Shown: positions 14,041-23,453 of the stretch, one piece after another
Numbering within the stretch: position 1 is the stretch's first letter
Layout of the letters: every line of letters begins with the position of its first letter
Origin: Actinoplanes palleronii
Lineage (GTDB): Bacteria; Actinomycetota; Actinomycetes; Mycobacteriales; Micromonosporaceae
Assembly: GCF_016862315.1 (NCBI RefSeq)
Contig: NZ_BOMS01000001.1
Span: 1-56,215, forward strand
Direction: 5' to 3'
Length of the DNA stretch: 56,215 nt
Program-made: the position numbers and the translations under genes
Notes under the pieces: model-generated
What the model saw: only the letters and a program-made list of their open reading frames with translations
The model's database searches: none
Told to the model about the DNA's origin: nothing

Positions 14041-15042
14041 CTACTTCGGGGCGTTCAGGTCGTCGAGGGCCTTCTCGGCGCCGCGGTGCAGCGGCACCGG
14101 TGCCGTCCGGCGGGCCGTCGAGAGGCTGATCTCCTTGGCCGCGGCGTTCGCCTGTTCGAGCTGGGGTTTGCGGTCGAAGAGCGTCCTGGTGAGGACGCAG
14201 GCGACGTCCGGGTCGAGGTCCGCGCGGACCAGCAGGTAGTTCGGGACGACGATGGTCTTGACGTCGGCCGGCTGCCGGTACGTCGCGGCCGGGACGGTGC
14301 CCTCCTGATAAACCTCGTTGATCTTCTGGAGGGCCGGGAGCAGCGGGGTGACGTCGAGGAACGCGACCTGATCCTTCGCGGTCGTCAGCAGGTCGGTGAT
14401 GCCGGGGGTGGGCAGCCCGCCGGACCAGAACAGCGCGTCGATCGAACCGTCCTTCATCCCGTCGACGGTCTTGGTGAGGTCGAGTTTCTGGGCGCTGACG
14501 TCCGTCGCCGGGTCGAGGCCGGCCACGGTCAGCATCCGGTTCGCGATCACCTCGGTGCCGGACTTCGGCGAGCCGGTGGAGACCCGCTTCCCCTTCATCC
14601 CGGCCACGTCCTCGATGCCCGCGGCCTTGCGGACGATCACCTGGGTGTAGTTGGTGTGAATCCGCGCCAGGGCGGCGACCGGCTGCTTCGCGGTGAAGCT
14701 GTTCGTGCCGTTGACCGCGTCCGCGGCCGTGTCGGCGAGCGAGAACGCCACGTCGTAGCTGCCCGCGACGAGCTGCTGGATGTTCTGCACCGACGCGCCG
14801 GTCTCGGCCGCGGTCGCCTGCACCCGGCTGCCGGACGCGTTCACCTGCTCGGCGAACGCGTTGCCGAGCGCGAAGTAGACCCCTGTCGCGTTGCCGGTCG
14901 CGATGCCGACCCGGGTGTCCTGGCCGACCTGGCAGGTGACGTCGCCACCGGCGTCGGTCGCGGCGGTGTCCTGCCGGCCACCACACGCGGCGGTGGCCAG
15001 GACGAGAGTGAGTGCGGTCGTCGCGGTCACGATTCTTCGCAT
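14041..15042 (-). CDS. TRAP transporter solute receptor, TAXI family
   Basis: A 333-residue secreted lipoprotein. The signal peptide ends in lipobox TAAC (Cys20). The mature part shows the TAXI features: an early GIATGNATGVYFALGNAFA segment, EAxGSVQN-like ETGASVQNIQQL, and a late ALFWSGGLPTPGI loop. TAXI receptors feed TRAP permeases that use ion gradients to import organic acids or amino acids. Its ATG lies 16 bp inside the end of the permease gene, so the two are translationally coupled. Confidence 0.9.
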   Translation of the reverse strand: MRRIVTATTALTLVLATAACGGRQDTAATDAGGDVTCQVGQDTRVGIATGNATGVYFALGNAFAEQVNASGSRVQATAAETGASVQNIQQLVAGSYDVAFSLADTAADAVNGTNSFTAKQPVAALARIHTNYTQVIVRKAAGIEDVAGMKGKRVSTGSPKSGTEVIANRMLTVAGLDPATDVSAQKLDLTKTVDGMKDGSIDALFWSGGLPTPGITDLLTTAKDQVAFLDVTPLLPALQKINEVYQEGTVPAATYRQPADVKTIVVPNYLLVRADLDPDVACVLTRTLFDRKPQLEQANAAAKEISLSTARRTAPVPLHRGAEKALDDLNAPK

Positions 15043-17047
15043 GCTTCGCCTTCCTGATCAACGATCTCTTCCGGACGTCGTCGGGCCCGGGCCACGGCGG
15101 CGAGCAGCGCCGACCCGGCCAGTGCGGCCAGCCCGATCCCGATCGTGAGCGGCGCCAGGTACAGCAGGAACAGCCCGGCGATCCCGGCCAGGATCCGGCT
15201 CGGCAGCCCGGCCCGGCCCACCCCCGGCACCCCCAGCCACCGGTCGCCACGGCCAGCCCGAGCACCGCGAGTGCCGCCGCCGCGCTGGTCCACAGCACGC
15301 CGAGCGCCGGGCCGCGGGCCAGCAGGTACTCGCCCCGGTCTGTGAACACGAAGGCGATCGGCGCGAGGAAGGCCGGCAGCGCGTACTTCAGGGCCTGCCA
15401 CATCGTCGGCATGGTCCGCCCGCCGGTGATCGCGCTCGCGCCGACGGCGGCGAGCGCGGTCGGCGGGGTGACCTCGGAGAGCACCGAGTAGTAGAAGACG
15501 AACATGGCCGCGGCCGGCGCGCTCACCCCGAGCCCGAGCAGCGCCGGCCCGATAATCACCCAGCCGATGATGAAGCTCGCGGTGACCGGCACCGCCAGGC
15601 CCAGGATCGCGAGCGCCACCGCGGCCAGCAGCACGGTCAGCGCGAGCACCGCGGCCGGATTCCCGGTGATCGCCTGCGCGCCGTTGACCAGCAGCGACGC
15701 CAGCTGCGCACCGAGCCCGGTCTTGGTGGTGATCGCGGTGATCACGCCGGCCGCGGCACAGACCGCGACGACCGGGAGCACCCCGCGCACCCCGGCGGCG
15801 AGCGCCTGGAACAGCCGGGCCGGGGTCAGCCACGCGTGGCGGTCCAGGTAGGACTGCGCCACCGCGAGCAGGGTGGCGTAGACCACGGCCCGGGTGGCGC
15901 TCTCGCCGAGCGCGAGCAGCACGACGATCAGGATCAGCGACGAGAAGTGGTAGCCGAACCGGGTCAGCAGCCGCCCCGCGCTGGTAGCCGGCAGGTCCAC
16001 GGCCCGGACCCCGAACCGCCGCACGTCGATCTCCACGGCCAGGATGATGCCCAGGTAGTAGAGCAACGTCGGGATCATCGCCCAGCCGAGCACGGTCAGG
16101 TAGGACACGTCGAGGTACTCCGCGACGATGAACGCGGCCGCGCCCAGCGTCGGCGGCGACAGGATGGCGCCCACCCCGGCCGCGGCCAGCATCCCGCCGG
16201 CCTGCTCGGGCGGGTACCCGGCCCGGCGCAGCATCGGCCAGGTGACCGCGCCGACGCTGACCGCGGTCGCGGTGCCCGAGCCGGAGACCGTGCCGAGCAG
16301 GAACCCGGCGGCGACCGCGGTCCGCCCGGCCGCGCTGCGCGACCTGCGGAAGGCGGCCACCGACAGGTCGACGAAGAACCGGCTGGCGCCGGAGAGGTCC
16401 AGCACCGCGCCGTAGATGGTGAACAGCACGATGTACGTCGCGGCCACGTCGAGCGGGGTGCCGTAGAACCCGCTCCCGGAGTTGTAGAGCGCGTCGACGA
16501 TCTGCCCGAAGTCGAGCCCGGCATGCGCGATCGGCCAGTGCTGCGGGAGCAGTCCGCCGTAATAGCCGTACAGAAGAAAAACCGCGCAGACGACCGGCAA
16601 CGCCCACCCGGTGGTCCGCCGCGCGGCCTCGACCACCAGCACCAGCAGAACCGCGCCGAACACGACGTCGACCGGTTCGAGCAACCCTTGCCGGTCGAGG
16701 AAGCCGTCGTACCCACCGCCGAACGGATTCACCGGATACAGACAGACCAGCAGGGCGACGCCCGCGAGGATCCGGTCCGTCCAGGTCGGCGTGTCGTCGC
16801 GGTCGACCCTTGATTTGTACGCGAGGAAGACCAGCGGAAGCGTCCCCGCCAGGAACAGGATCAGATAGAACTGGCTGCCCTGAGCGAGCGGCCGGAACAC
16901 TTGCCAGAGCGCGAAGACCCCGACCGCGGCAGCGACCACCGAGACGACCGATCCGGCCCACCCGGCCAGCTTCCGAGCCGGCCGCTCCTCGTCGTCATAG
17001 TGCAACGCCCCCGGCTCATCGACCGCAAGAGATCGACCATCGCCCAT
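15027..17047 (-). pseudogene. TRAP transporter fused 4TM/12TM permease with apparent frameshift
   Basis: From ATG 17047 the frame encodes about 600 residues of a fused small-plus-large TRAP permease with around 16 membrane helices, including the repeated GTATAVSVGAVTWPML and SEVTPPTALAAVGASAI elements. Near 15236-15243 the coding potential jumps to another frame, which supplies the last two helices and ends at TGA 15027 in ...EACEES, overlapping the receptor gene. Restoring one G in the GG before TGGCTGGGGGTG would give a normal 673-residue protein. Without it, the original frame runs on through the receptor gene with no stop. Either a recent inactivating deletion or a homopolymer assembly error. 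Confidence 0.8.
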
Positions 17048-17071
17048 GGATGGACATTACTACGCCCGCAC

Positions 17072-17376
17072 CTACCTGGGCTTACTGATCATCAGCGCCC
17101 ACATGTGCGGCTCGGGCAGGGACGGGTTGGCCGCGGCGGCGCCGGCCAGATCCGGTCGGCGAGCAGGGCCAGGAGCCGGTCGGCCGGCAGGCGCGGGCAG
17201 GCCGCTGCCGCCCGGCGGACGTGCTCGTCCGGGTCGGTGGTGAGGTGGTCGATCAGGTCGGGCGCGGCGTGCGGATCGCGGACCGCGAGACGCCGGACGG
17301 CCGGATCCGGGTCGCCGGCGAACCGGGCCAGGTCCGCGGTGGGGAAGTTCGGCAGGTGCGGGTGGCGCGCGGCGCC
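17072..17376 (-). pseudogene. Fragment of a leucine-rich-repeat-variant (LRV) protein, frameshifted
   Basis: Minus-strand coding matter reads LPNFPTADLARFAGDPDP, then VRRLAVRDPHAAPDLIDHL and DEHVRRAAAACPRLPADRL, the rhythm of LRV repeats. At ~17152-17157 the frame slips; the other frame then gives DLAGAAAANPSLPEPHMWAL and stops at 17072. One added C would join the halves. There is no N-terminal part: the fragment begins within 90 bp of the neighbouring gene end. It is best read as a decayed remnant. Confidence 0.6.
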
Positions 17377-17427
17377 CGCGCCGCCCGCCTCGGCTGCCGC
17401 ACGCGGCAGCGCGCCGCACGCGGCACC

Positions 17428-17453
17428 GCGCCGCCCACCGCGGCGGGCGGCGC
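17428..17453 (-). terminator. Hairpin after the GH35-GalT gene
   Basis: GCGCCGCCC (17428-17436) pairs perfectly with GGGCGGCGC (17445-17453), 12 bp after the stop codon of the minus-strand gene. A second short hairpin, GCTGCCGC/GCGGCAGC, is at 17393-17410. Confidence 0.55.
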
Positions 17454-17464
17454 TACCTGGAGGG

Positions 17465-20400
17465 TCAGCCGACCTCGCGGAGGCGGGCGGCGGTCTTTTC
17501 CGGGGTGGTGTCGCTGATCCAGGCGGCCATCGCGGACTCGACGCCGGCCAGGTATTTCAGTTTGCCCGGGGCGCGCAGCACGCTGAACACCTGCAGGTGC
17601 AGGCGGAACAGGTCGCGGCCCGCGCGGACCGGCGCCTGGTGGACGCCGGCGATGTAGGGCAGCGGTTCCGGGCCGGGGAAGTACCGGTCCAGGCGGCCGA
17701 GCACGTCGAGGTAGATCCGGGCCAGGTCGTCGCGTTCCGGGCCGGTCAGCTCGGTGAGGTCGGCGACGTCGCGGTGCGGGGCCAGGTGCACCTCGACCGG
17801 CCAGCGGGCCGCGGCCGGGACGTAGGCGGTCCAGTGATCGGTGCCGGTCACCACGCGGCGGCCGGAGCGGCGTTCCGCGTCCAGGATGTCGCGGAACAGG
17901 TTGCCGCCGGTCCGCTCCCGGTGCCGTTCGGCCATCTCCAGCATCCGGGCCGCTTTCGGCGGCACGAACGGGAACGCGTAGATCTGGCCGTGCGGGTGCG
18001 GCAGGGTCACGCCGATCTCCTTGCCGCGGTTCTCGAACACGAAGACGTGCTCGACACCGGGCTGTCTGCCCAGCTCCGCGGTGCGGTCGGCCCAGGCTTC
18101 GATCACCGTGCGGGCGCGGTGCGGCGTGAGGCTGCCGAACGACCCCTGCGGGGCCGACGAGAAACACACCACTTCGGTACGACCGTCGGCCGCCTGCACC
18201 GGCCACAGCGGGTCCCCGTCGAGCAGCGAGTCCTCGCCGCCGTTGCGGGGGGACAGCGCCGGGAACCGGTTCTCGAAGACGACCACGTCGTAGTCGGCCT
18301 CGGCGATCTCGGTCGGGAACCCGCCCGGCACGGTCGGGGCCAGGGGATCCTGGTCGGCCGGCGGCATGAACGTCCGGTCGTTGCGGTGCGACGCCATCGC
18401 GATCCACTCGCCGGTCAGCGGGTCGTACCGCACCTCGGCCCCGCCGCGCAGCACCTCCGACGCGGGCGGCAGCGGCCGGGTGTCCTCGGCCTGCCGCACC
18501 GCTGCGCCGGAGACGTACGGCTCGGTGTCGTCGAAGTAGATGATCTCGCGGCCGTCGGCCATCCGGCGCGACGTCTTGCGGACCCGGTGCTCGTGGGGCG
18601 GCTCGACGGTGGTGCTGCGGCCGATCACCCGGATCGCGTCGATGGCGAGCAGCTGGGAGCCGGCCGCGACGAGCCGGTCCCGGGCCTCCTCCGGCACCGA
18701 CACCGAGGAGACCGTGGCCAGCGGCAGCAGGTGCAGGGTGAGCGCGGCGCCGGCGCGGTACCCGGCGTCGACCAGGTTGACCTGCCAGCGGGAACCGTCC
18801 CAGAACCGGTCGGTCACGGTGACCCCGTCGACGCGCAGCTCACCGACGTCACCGGCCCAGTCGATCTCGAGCAGCGCGTCGTGGTCCGGGTCGGCGGCCC
18901 ACTCCGGCAGCTCCAGCCGGTACGCCGCGGCGTGCTCGTCGAACGCCACCCGGCCCGGTGCGGACGAGCGGCCGTCGTGCTTGCCGTACTCGGCCGGCAC
19001 CGCGGCGGCGGGCCGGATCTCGACGGCGGTCACGTCCACGGCCACCGGGGTGTGTGCCGGCGCGATCGGCAGGTCGACGAAGGTGCGCGCGGACGGGTCG
19101 TACGTTCGTACCGAAGGAATCGCAGCGGCCTTGACCGTGATCTGCCCGGACGCGTCCCACTGCAGTTCGTCGTCGCTGAGCAGGACCCGGCGGCCGCCCG
19201 CCTCGGTGACCCAGGCGGACCCGGCGGTCCCGGCCGGCAGGACGAGCACGTCGAGCGTGCCGGACTCCGCGGTGAGCCGGAGCGGTTCGAGGCCCGGGGT
19301 GACCTCCTGAACCGTCACCTCGCCGTCCACCACGTGGGCGATCTCCGGGCGGATGCCGGCCTCGGCGAGCAGCACCAGGGTCGGCACCGCGCCGGGCAGC
19401 ACGGTGAGCGCGGACGCGGTGGCCCAGGCCAGGCGCACCCCGCCGGCGGTCAGGTTGACCGGCCAGCGGGCCAGGGTGCCGGCCGGGATGTCCACCGGGT
19501 GGGACGGGAATTCCAGCTCACGGTCACCGAGGACGACCCGGAACCGGGCCCCGCGGTACGTGTCGAGCGGGAAGTGCGGCTGGTGCCAGGCCACGAACAG
19601 GAACCCGGTGTCGCCGTCGCTGCGCAGCGCCCAGCGCAGGGTGGCGCTGTCCTCGACGCCGTCCGGTCGCACGTCGGGCAGGCTGGACGGCATGTCGGCG
19701 AGCCGGGCGCCGAACGCGGCCAGGAACGTGTGCTGGCGGCGCAGCTCGGCGTGGCTGCCGGAGAGCGCGCCGGCCTCACCGATCGGCGCGTGGAAGTCGT
19801 AGCCGAGCCGCGGCAGGTCGTTCGGGTACCCGGTGGCGTGCGACTCCTGCATGCCGTCCGGCGCGCTCGGGTTCGTGCCGCCGGCGTACATGTAGTAGCC
19901 CTGCCAGGCCGAGCCGTTGCCGATCTTGCAGTGTGCGATGGTGGCCACGTCGAGCGCCGAGGGACGCGGCCGCCGGTGGTACGCGGTGGCCATCCCGCCG
20001 GCGAGTTCGCAGGTCGCGGCCGGGAACTCCGCGGACGGGACCCGCGGGCCACCCTTGGCGGCCTCGATGTTCTGCGCGCGCCGCACGTCGGCGCCGATGC
20101 CCGGGTCGTCCCAGACGTGCGAGAAGAAGTAGTGGTCCCGGAAGTTCGGGGCCCAGGGTGCGTCCGAGTCGACCCAGAAGCCGTCGCCGTACCCGCCGTA
20201 GAGCGGCAGCACCTCGCCGTCGGGCAGCTCGGCGCTGTCCCAGGCGGTGGCGGTCCAGAGCGGCGCGGACATGCCGGCCTCCCGGGACATCCGCTTGAGT
20301 GTGCTCAGGTGCCCGGGCTGGGTGTAGAGCTCGTTCTCGATCTGGATGCCGAGCACGGTGCCGGACGCCGAGGCCCGCCCGTCCAGCGCGCCGCCGATCG

Positions 20401-20899
20401 CGGCGAAGAACTCCTCGACCATGACCAGGTAGTCCGGGTCGTCGGTGCGGTGCCGGACCGGGGCCTGCTGGACCCAGTCCGGGAAGCCGCCGTTGCGGCT
20501 CTCGGCGTGCACCCACGGGCCGACCCGCAGCACCACGTCGAGGCCGATCTCGTCGGCCAGGTCGACGAACGCGGCCAGGTCGAGGTTGCCGTCGAAGCGG
20601 TATTCACCGCGCGCCGGCGAGTGGTGCAGCCAGAAGATGTAGCTGGCCACCACGGTCACGCCGCCGGCCTTCATCTGGCGCAGGCGCTCGGCCCAGCGGT
20701 GCCGTGGCACCCGGCTGTAGTGCAGCTCGCCGGAGACCGGGACGACCGGCACGCCGTCCTTGATCAGGAACCGGTTGGTCAGCGAGAGACCGGCCCGGAC
20801 GTCCTCGGCGTTGCTCATCCGCGGCCGGCGCAGCGGCGTCGCCCACGGGGTGTGGCGCACGGAGAGCGGCTCGGGCCACGTCAATGGGTCAGTGGGCAC
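17465..20899 (-). CDS. GH35 beta-galactosidase fused to galactose-1-phosphate uridylyltransferase (GalT)
   Basis: One uninterrupted 1144-codon frame. Residues ~30-765 are a GH35-type beta-galactosidase: GPWVHAESRNGGFP at 127-140, proton donor Glu190 in IENE, and a likely nucleophile Glu298 in CELAGG, followed by beta-sandwich domains. Residues ~775-1144 are a complete GalT, starting at KTSRRMADGREIIYFDD, with the active-site HPHGQ at 968-972. The family's zinc-binding CPLC is replaced by DPLAP. The product would release galactose from galacto-oligosaccharides and also perform the UDP-glucose/galactose-1-phosphate exchange of the Leloir pathway. No signal peptide, so cytoplasmic. GTG 20899 has AAAGGAGGGG close upstream. 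Confidence 0.85.
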   Translation of the reverse strand: MPTDPLTWPEPLSVRHTPWATPLRRPRMSNAEDVRAGLSLTNRFLIKDGVPVVPVSGELHYSRVPRHRWAERLRQMKAGGVTVVASYIFWLHHSPARGEYRFDGNLDLAAFVDLADEIGLDVVLRVGPWVHAESRNGGFPDWVQQAPVRHRTDDPDYLVMVEEFFAAIGGALDGRASASGTVLGIQIENELYTQPGHLSTLKRMSREAGMSAPLWTATAWDSAELPDGEVLPLYGGYGDGFWVDSDAPWAPNFRDHYFFSHVWDDPGIGADVRRAQNIEAAKGGPRVPSAEFPAATCELAGGMATAYHRRPRPSALDVATIAHCKIGNGSAWQGYYMYAGGTNPSAPDGMQESHATGYPNDLPRLGYDFHAPIGEAGALSGSHAELRRQHTFLAAFGARLADMPSSLPDVRPDGVEDSATLRWALRSDGDTGFLFVAWHQPHFPLDTYRGARFRVVLGDRELEFPSHPVDIPAGTLARWPVNLTAGGVRLAWATASALTVLPGAVPTLVLLAEAGIRPEIAHVVDGEVTVQEVTPGLEPLRLTAESGTLDVLVLPAGTAGSAWVTEAGGRRVLLSDDELQWDASGQITVKAAAIPSVRTYDPSARTFVDLPIAPAHTPVAVDVTAVEIRPAAAVPAEYGKHDGRSSAPGRVAFDEHAAAYRLELPEWAADPDHDALLEIDWAGDVGELRVDGVTVTDRFWDGSRWQVNLVDAGYRAGAALTLHLLPLATVSSVSVPEEARDRLVAAGSQLLAIDAIRVIGRSTTVEPPHEHRVRKTSRRMADGREIIYFDDTEPYVSGAAVRQAEDTRPLPPASEVLRGGAEVRYDPLTGEWIAMASHRNDRTFMPPADQDPLAPTVPGGFPTEIAEADYDVVVFENRFPALSPRNGGEDSLLDGDPLWPVQAADGRTEVVCFSSAPQGSFGSLTPHRARTVIEAWADRTAELGRQPGVEHVFVFENRGKEIGVTLPHPHGQIYAFPFVPPKAARMLEMAERHRERTGGNLFRDILDAERRSGRRVVTGTDHWTAYVPAAARWPVEVHLAPHRDVADLTELTGPERDDLARIYLDVLGRLDRYFPGPEPLPYIAGVHQAPVRAGRDLFRLHLQVFSVLRAPGKLKYLAGVESAMAAWISDTTPEKTAARLREVG

Positions 20900-20922
20900 G
20901 AGAACCCCTCCTTTGGTTAGGA

Positions 20923-20938
20923 CTGTAACCGGTCACAG
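20923..20938. promoter_or_regulatory. LacI-family operator 1
   Basis: CTGTAACCGGTCACAG, a near-perfect 16-bp palindrome with the central CCGG/ACCGGT typical of LacI-family sites. It lies just downstream of the probable minus-strand -10 box (TATCCT near 20958) of the GH35-GalT gene. Confidence 0.8.
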
Positions 20939-20987
20939 CCTTGCAGGGCCGAAGGATACACAAGGTTAACGGCTTGGAAGCAAGGTC

Positions 20988-21016
20988 TTGACACACAGCC
21001 GTAACAGCAGCACTGT
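20988..21016 (+). promoter_or_regulatory. Promoter of the sugar ABC transporter operon
   Basis: TTGACA at 20988-20993, then 17 bp, then CACTGT at 21011-21016. The -35 is consensus, the -10 weak. Operator 2 overlaps the -10 and start region. Confidence 0.55.
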
Positions 21017-21028
21017 AACCGGTCACAG
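21013..21028. promoter_or_regulatory. LacI-family operator 2
   Basis: An exact second copy of CTGTAACCGGTCACAG, 90 bp from operator 1 in the divergent promoter region. Placement over the -10 of the ABC operon implies steric repression, probably by the LacI protein encoded at 24318. Confidence 0.82.
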
Positions 21029-21100
21029 GCATCGACCACCGGTTCGAGCCCGTTCCCCCGCTTCTTCTCTCCCGATCAATTCCGATCAAGGAGGATCGAT

Positions 21101-22411
21101 ATGTTCAAGAAGATCGCCCCTGTGTTGGCGACCCTTACCGCCGCGGCCCTGTTCACCAGCGCGTGCAGCAGTTCGGACGACAAGGCCGACGATAGCGCCA
21201 CCAGCAACGAGAAGGTCGCCCTGACCTACTGGAGCTGGGCGCCGAACATGGACAAGGTCGTCGAGGGCTGGAACTCGACGCACCCGAACATCCAGGTCAC
21301 GGTCAACAAGCAGGACGGCGGCGACCCGGCCGTCACCAAGCTGCTGACCGCGATCAAGGCCGGCAGCGGCGCGCCGGACGTGATGCAGGCCGAGTACCAG
21401 AAGATCCCCACTCTGGTCTCCGCCGACGCGCTCGCCGACATCGCCAAGGAGGCCGGCTCGCTCAAGGACAAGTTCCCGGCGGCCGCCTGGAACAGCGTCA
21501 CGCTGGGCTCGGACGCGGTCTACGGCGTCCCGCAGGACTCCGGCCCGCTGATGTTCTTCTACCGCTCGGACGTCTTCGACAAGAACGGCCTGGCCGCTCC
21601 CAAGACCTGGGACGACTACGCCGCGGCCGCCGAGAAGATCCACAAGGCGAACCCGAAGCAGTACATCGGCACGTTCTCGGCGAGCGACGCGGGCCTGTTC
21701 ACCGGCCTCGCCCAGCAGGCCGGCGCGTCCTGGTGGGGCGTGAACGGCGACTCCTGGACCGTCAACATCAACGAACCGGCCACCCAGAAGGTCGCCGCGT
21801 ACTGGGGCGGCCTGGTGGAGAAGGGCGTCGTCGACAACAAGCCGATGTACACCCCGGAGTGGAACGCCGCGCTCAACGACGGCTCGCAGGTCGGCTGGGT
21901 CTCCGCGGTCTGGGCGCCCGGTGTGCTCGAGGGCAGCGCCAAGGACACCAAGGGCAAGTGGAAGGCCGCCACCATGCCGCAGTGGGACGCGGCCAGCCCG
22001 GCGACCGGCAACTGGGGCGGCTCGGCGACCAGCGTCACCACCCAGAGCAAGCACCCGAAGCAGGCCGCCGAGTTCGTGGCGTGGCTCAACAGTGACCCGG
22101 CCGCGCTCAAGCTGCTGGCCGGCACGGCGAACGTCTACCCCGCCGCGAACGACACCACCACCATCCTGACCACGCCGCCGGCGTTCTTCGCCGACCAGGC
22201 CGACTTCTACACGATCGCCGCCGACGCCGCGAAGGCCACCAAGCCGTTCACCTACGGCCCGAACGTGAACGTCGCCTACAGCGCGTTCAACGACGCCTTC
22301 GGCAAGGCCGCCGAGTCGAAGAAGGCCGCCGCCTTCACCGAGTCGCTCGCGACCGTCCAGAAGGCGACCGTCGACGACATGAAGAACAGCGGCTTCACCG
22401 TCGCCGGATGA
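21101..22411 (+). CDS. Carbohydrate ABC transporter substrate-binding lipoprotein (CUT1)
   Basis: A 436-residue lipoprotein receptor with lipobox FTSAC (Cys22), a Ser/Asp-rich linker, and the family 1 solute-binding fold (LTYWSWAPNMDKVVEGW after the linker). AAGGAGG precedes the ATG. It is encoded with two permeases, the LacI regulator and two endo-galactanases, so the most likely ligands are beta-1,4-galacto-oligosaccharides released from galactan, by analogy with GanS of Bacillus. The ATPase is absent, as usual for actinobacterial CUT1 systems that share MsiK. Confidence 0.88.
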   Translation: MFKKIAPVLATLTAAALFTSACSSSDDKADDSATSNEKVALTYWSWAPNMDKVVEGWNSTHPNIQVTVNKQDGGDPAVTKLLTAIKAGSGAPDVMQAEYQKIPTLVSADALADIAKEAGSLKDKFPAAAWNSVTLGSDAVYGVPQDSGPLMFFYRSDVFDKNGLAAPKTWDDYAAAAEKIHKANPKQYIGTFSASDAGLFTGLAQQAGASWWGVNGDSWTVNINEPATQKVAAYWGGLVEKGVVDNKPMYTPEWNAALNDGSQVGWVSAVWAPGVLEGSAKDTKGKWKAATMPQWDAASPATGNWGGSATSVTTQSKHPKQAAEFVAWLNSDPAALKLLAGTANVYPAANDTTTILTTPPAFFADQADFYTIAADAAKATKPFTYGPNVNVAYSAFNDAFGKAAESKKAAAFTESLATVQKATVDDMKNSGFTVAG

Positions 22412-22470
22412 CGTGCGCCGGGCGGGACGCCACCGGTGTCCCGCCCGGTCCTCACAGGAAGGTCTCGGCG

Positions 22471-23451
22471 ATGTCGCTGACCACCCCAGCCCCCAGTCCC
22501 ACCATCGCCGCGGCCCGCCCCGCGGCCGCGAAGAAGGCCCGGCAGGCGTCCCGGCGGGCCGGCGTCCCGTACGCGTTCCTCGCCCCCGGCCTGCTGCTCT
22601 TCACGCTCTTCCTGGCCGCGCCGATCGTCTACGCCGGTTACCTGAGCCTGCGCAAGGTGAAGGTCAGCGGCCTCGGGCTCGGCGCGAAGTCCCGGACCGA
22701 GGTGTGGGCCGGGTTCAGCAACTACGTCCGGTCGATGACCGACCCGGAGTTCCTGCCCAGCGTCTACCGGATCCTCGGCTACGGCCTGATCGTGGTGCCC
22801 ACCATGCTCGGCCTGGCCCTGCTGATGGCCCTGCTGCTGGACGCGAACCGCACCCGCCCCTGGATCGGCAGCTTCACCCGGATCGCGATCTTCCTGCCGT
22901 ACGCGGTGCCGGCCGTGGTCGCGTCGCTGCTCTGGGGCTTCCTCTACCTGCCCCGGGTCAGCCCGATCACCGACGTCCTCGAGGCGTTCGGCCTGACCGC
23001 GCCGGAGCTGCTCTCCTCGTCCTGGGTGCTCTGGGCGGTGGCGAACGTGGCGATCTGGGGCGGCACCGGCTTCAACATGATCGTCATCTACACCGCGCTG
23101 AAGGCCGTGCCGACCAGCCTCTACGAGTCGGCCCGGATCGACGGCGCCTCGGAGCTGGCGATCGCCTGGCGCATCAAGATCCCGATCGTGATGCCGTCGC
23201 TGGTGATGACGTTCGTCTTCTCGCTGATCGCCACGCTGCAGGTGTTCGCCGAGCCGATGACGCTCAAACCGCTGAGCAACACGATCTCGTTCACCTGGAC
23301 CCCGCTGATGAAGGTCTACCGGGACGCGTTCGTCCGCAACGACATCTACTCGGCCGCGGCCACCTCGGTGGTCATCGCGCTGGCGACGTTCCTGCTCTCC
23401 TTCGGGTTCCTCAAGCTCGTCGGCCGCCGGGCCTTCAACCAGGAAGACTGA
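22471..23451 (+). CDS. Carbohydrate ABC transporter permease 1 (MalF/GanP-like)
   Basis: A 326-residue permease with a long cytoplasmic N-terminus (Ala/Pro/Lys rich, ~1-32) and six membrane helices. The EAA loop reads YESARIDGASELAIAWRIKIP near residue 235-255. The ATG at 22471 has AGGAAGG upstream; an earlier in-frame ATG at 22408 overlaps the receptor stop but would add an atypical extension. It is the first of two permeases in the operon. Confidence 0.88.
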   Translation: MSLTTPAPSPTIAAARPAAAKKARQASRRAGVPYAFLAPGLLLFTLFLAAPIVYAGYLSLRKVKVSGLGLGAKSRTEVWAGFSNYVRSMTDPEFLPSVYRILGYGLIVVPTMLGLALLMALLLDANRTRPWIGSFTRIAIFLPYAVPAVVASLLWGFLYLPRVSPITDVLEAFGLTAPELLSSSWVLWAVANVAIWGGTGFNMIVIYTALKAVPTSLYESARIDGASELAIAWRIKIPIVMPSLVMTFVFSLIATLQVFAEPMTLKPLSNTISFTWTPLMKVYRDAFVRNDIYSAAATSVVIALATFLLSFGFLKLVGRRAFNQED

Positions 23452-23453
23452 CC

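Noticed and set aside
13937..17047. 1036-residue reading frame through permease and receptor
   Set aside because: After ~15240 the translation becomes compositionally wrong (Cys/Trp/Arg-rich, then Arg-rich) and is antiparallel in frame to the real receptor gene. It is a consequence of the apparent frameshift.
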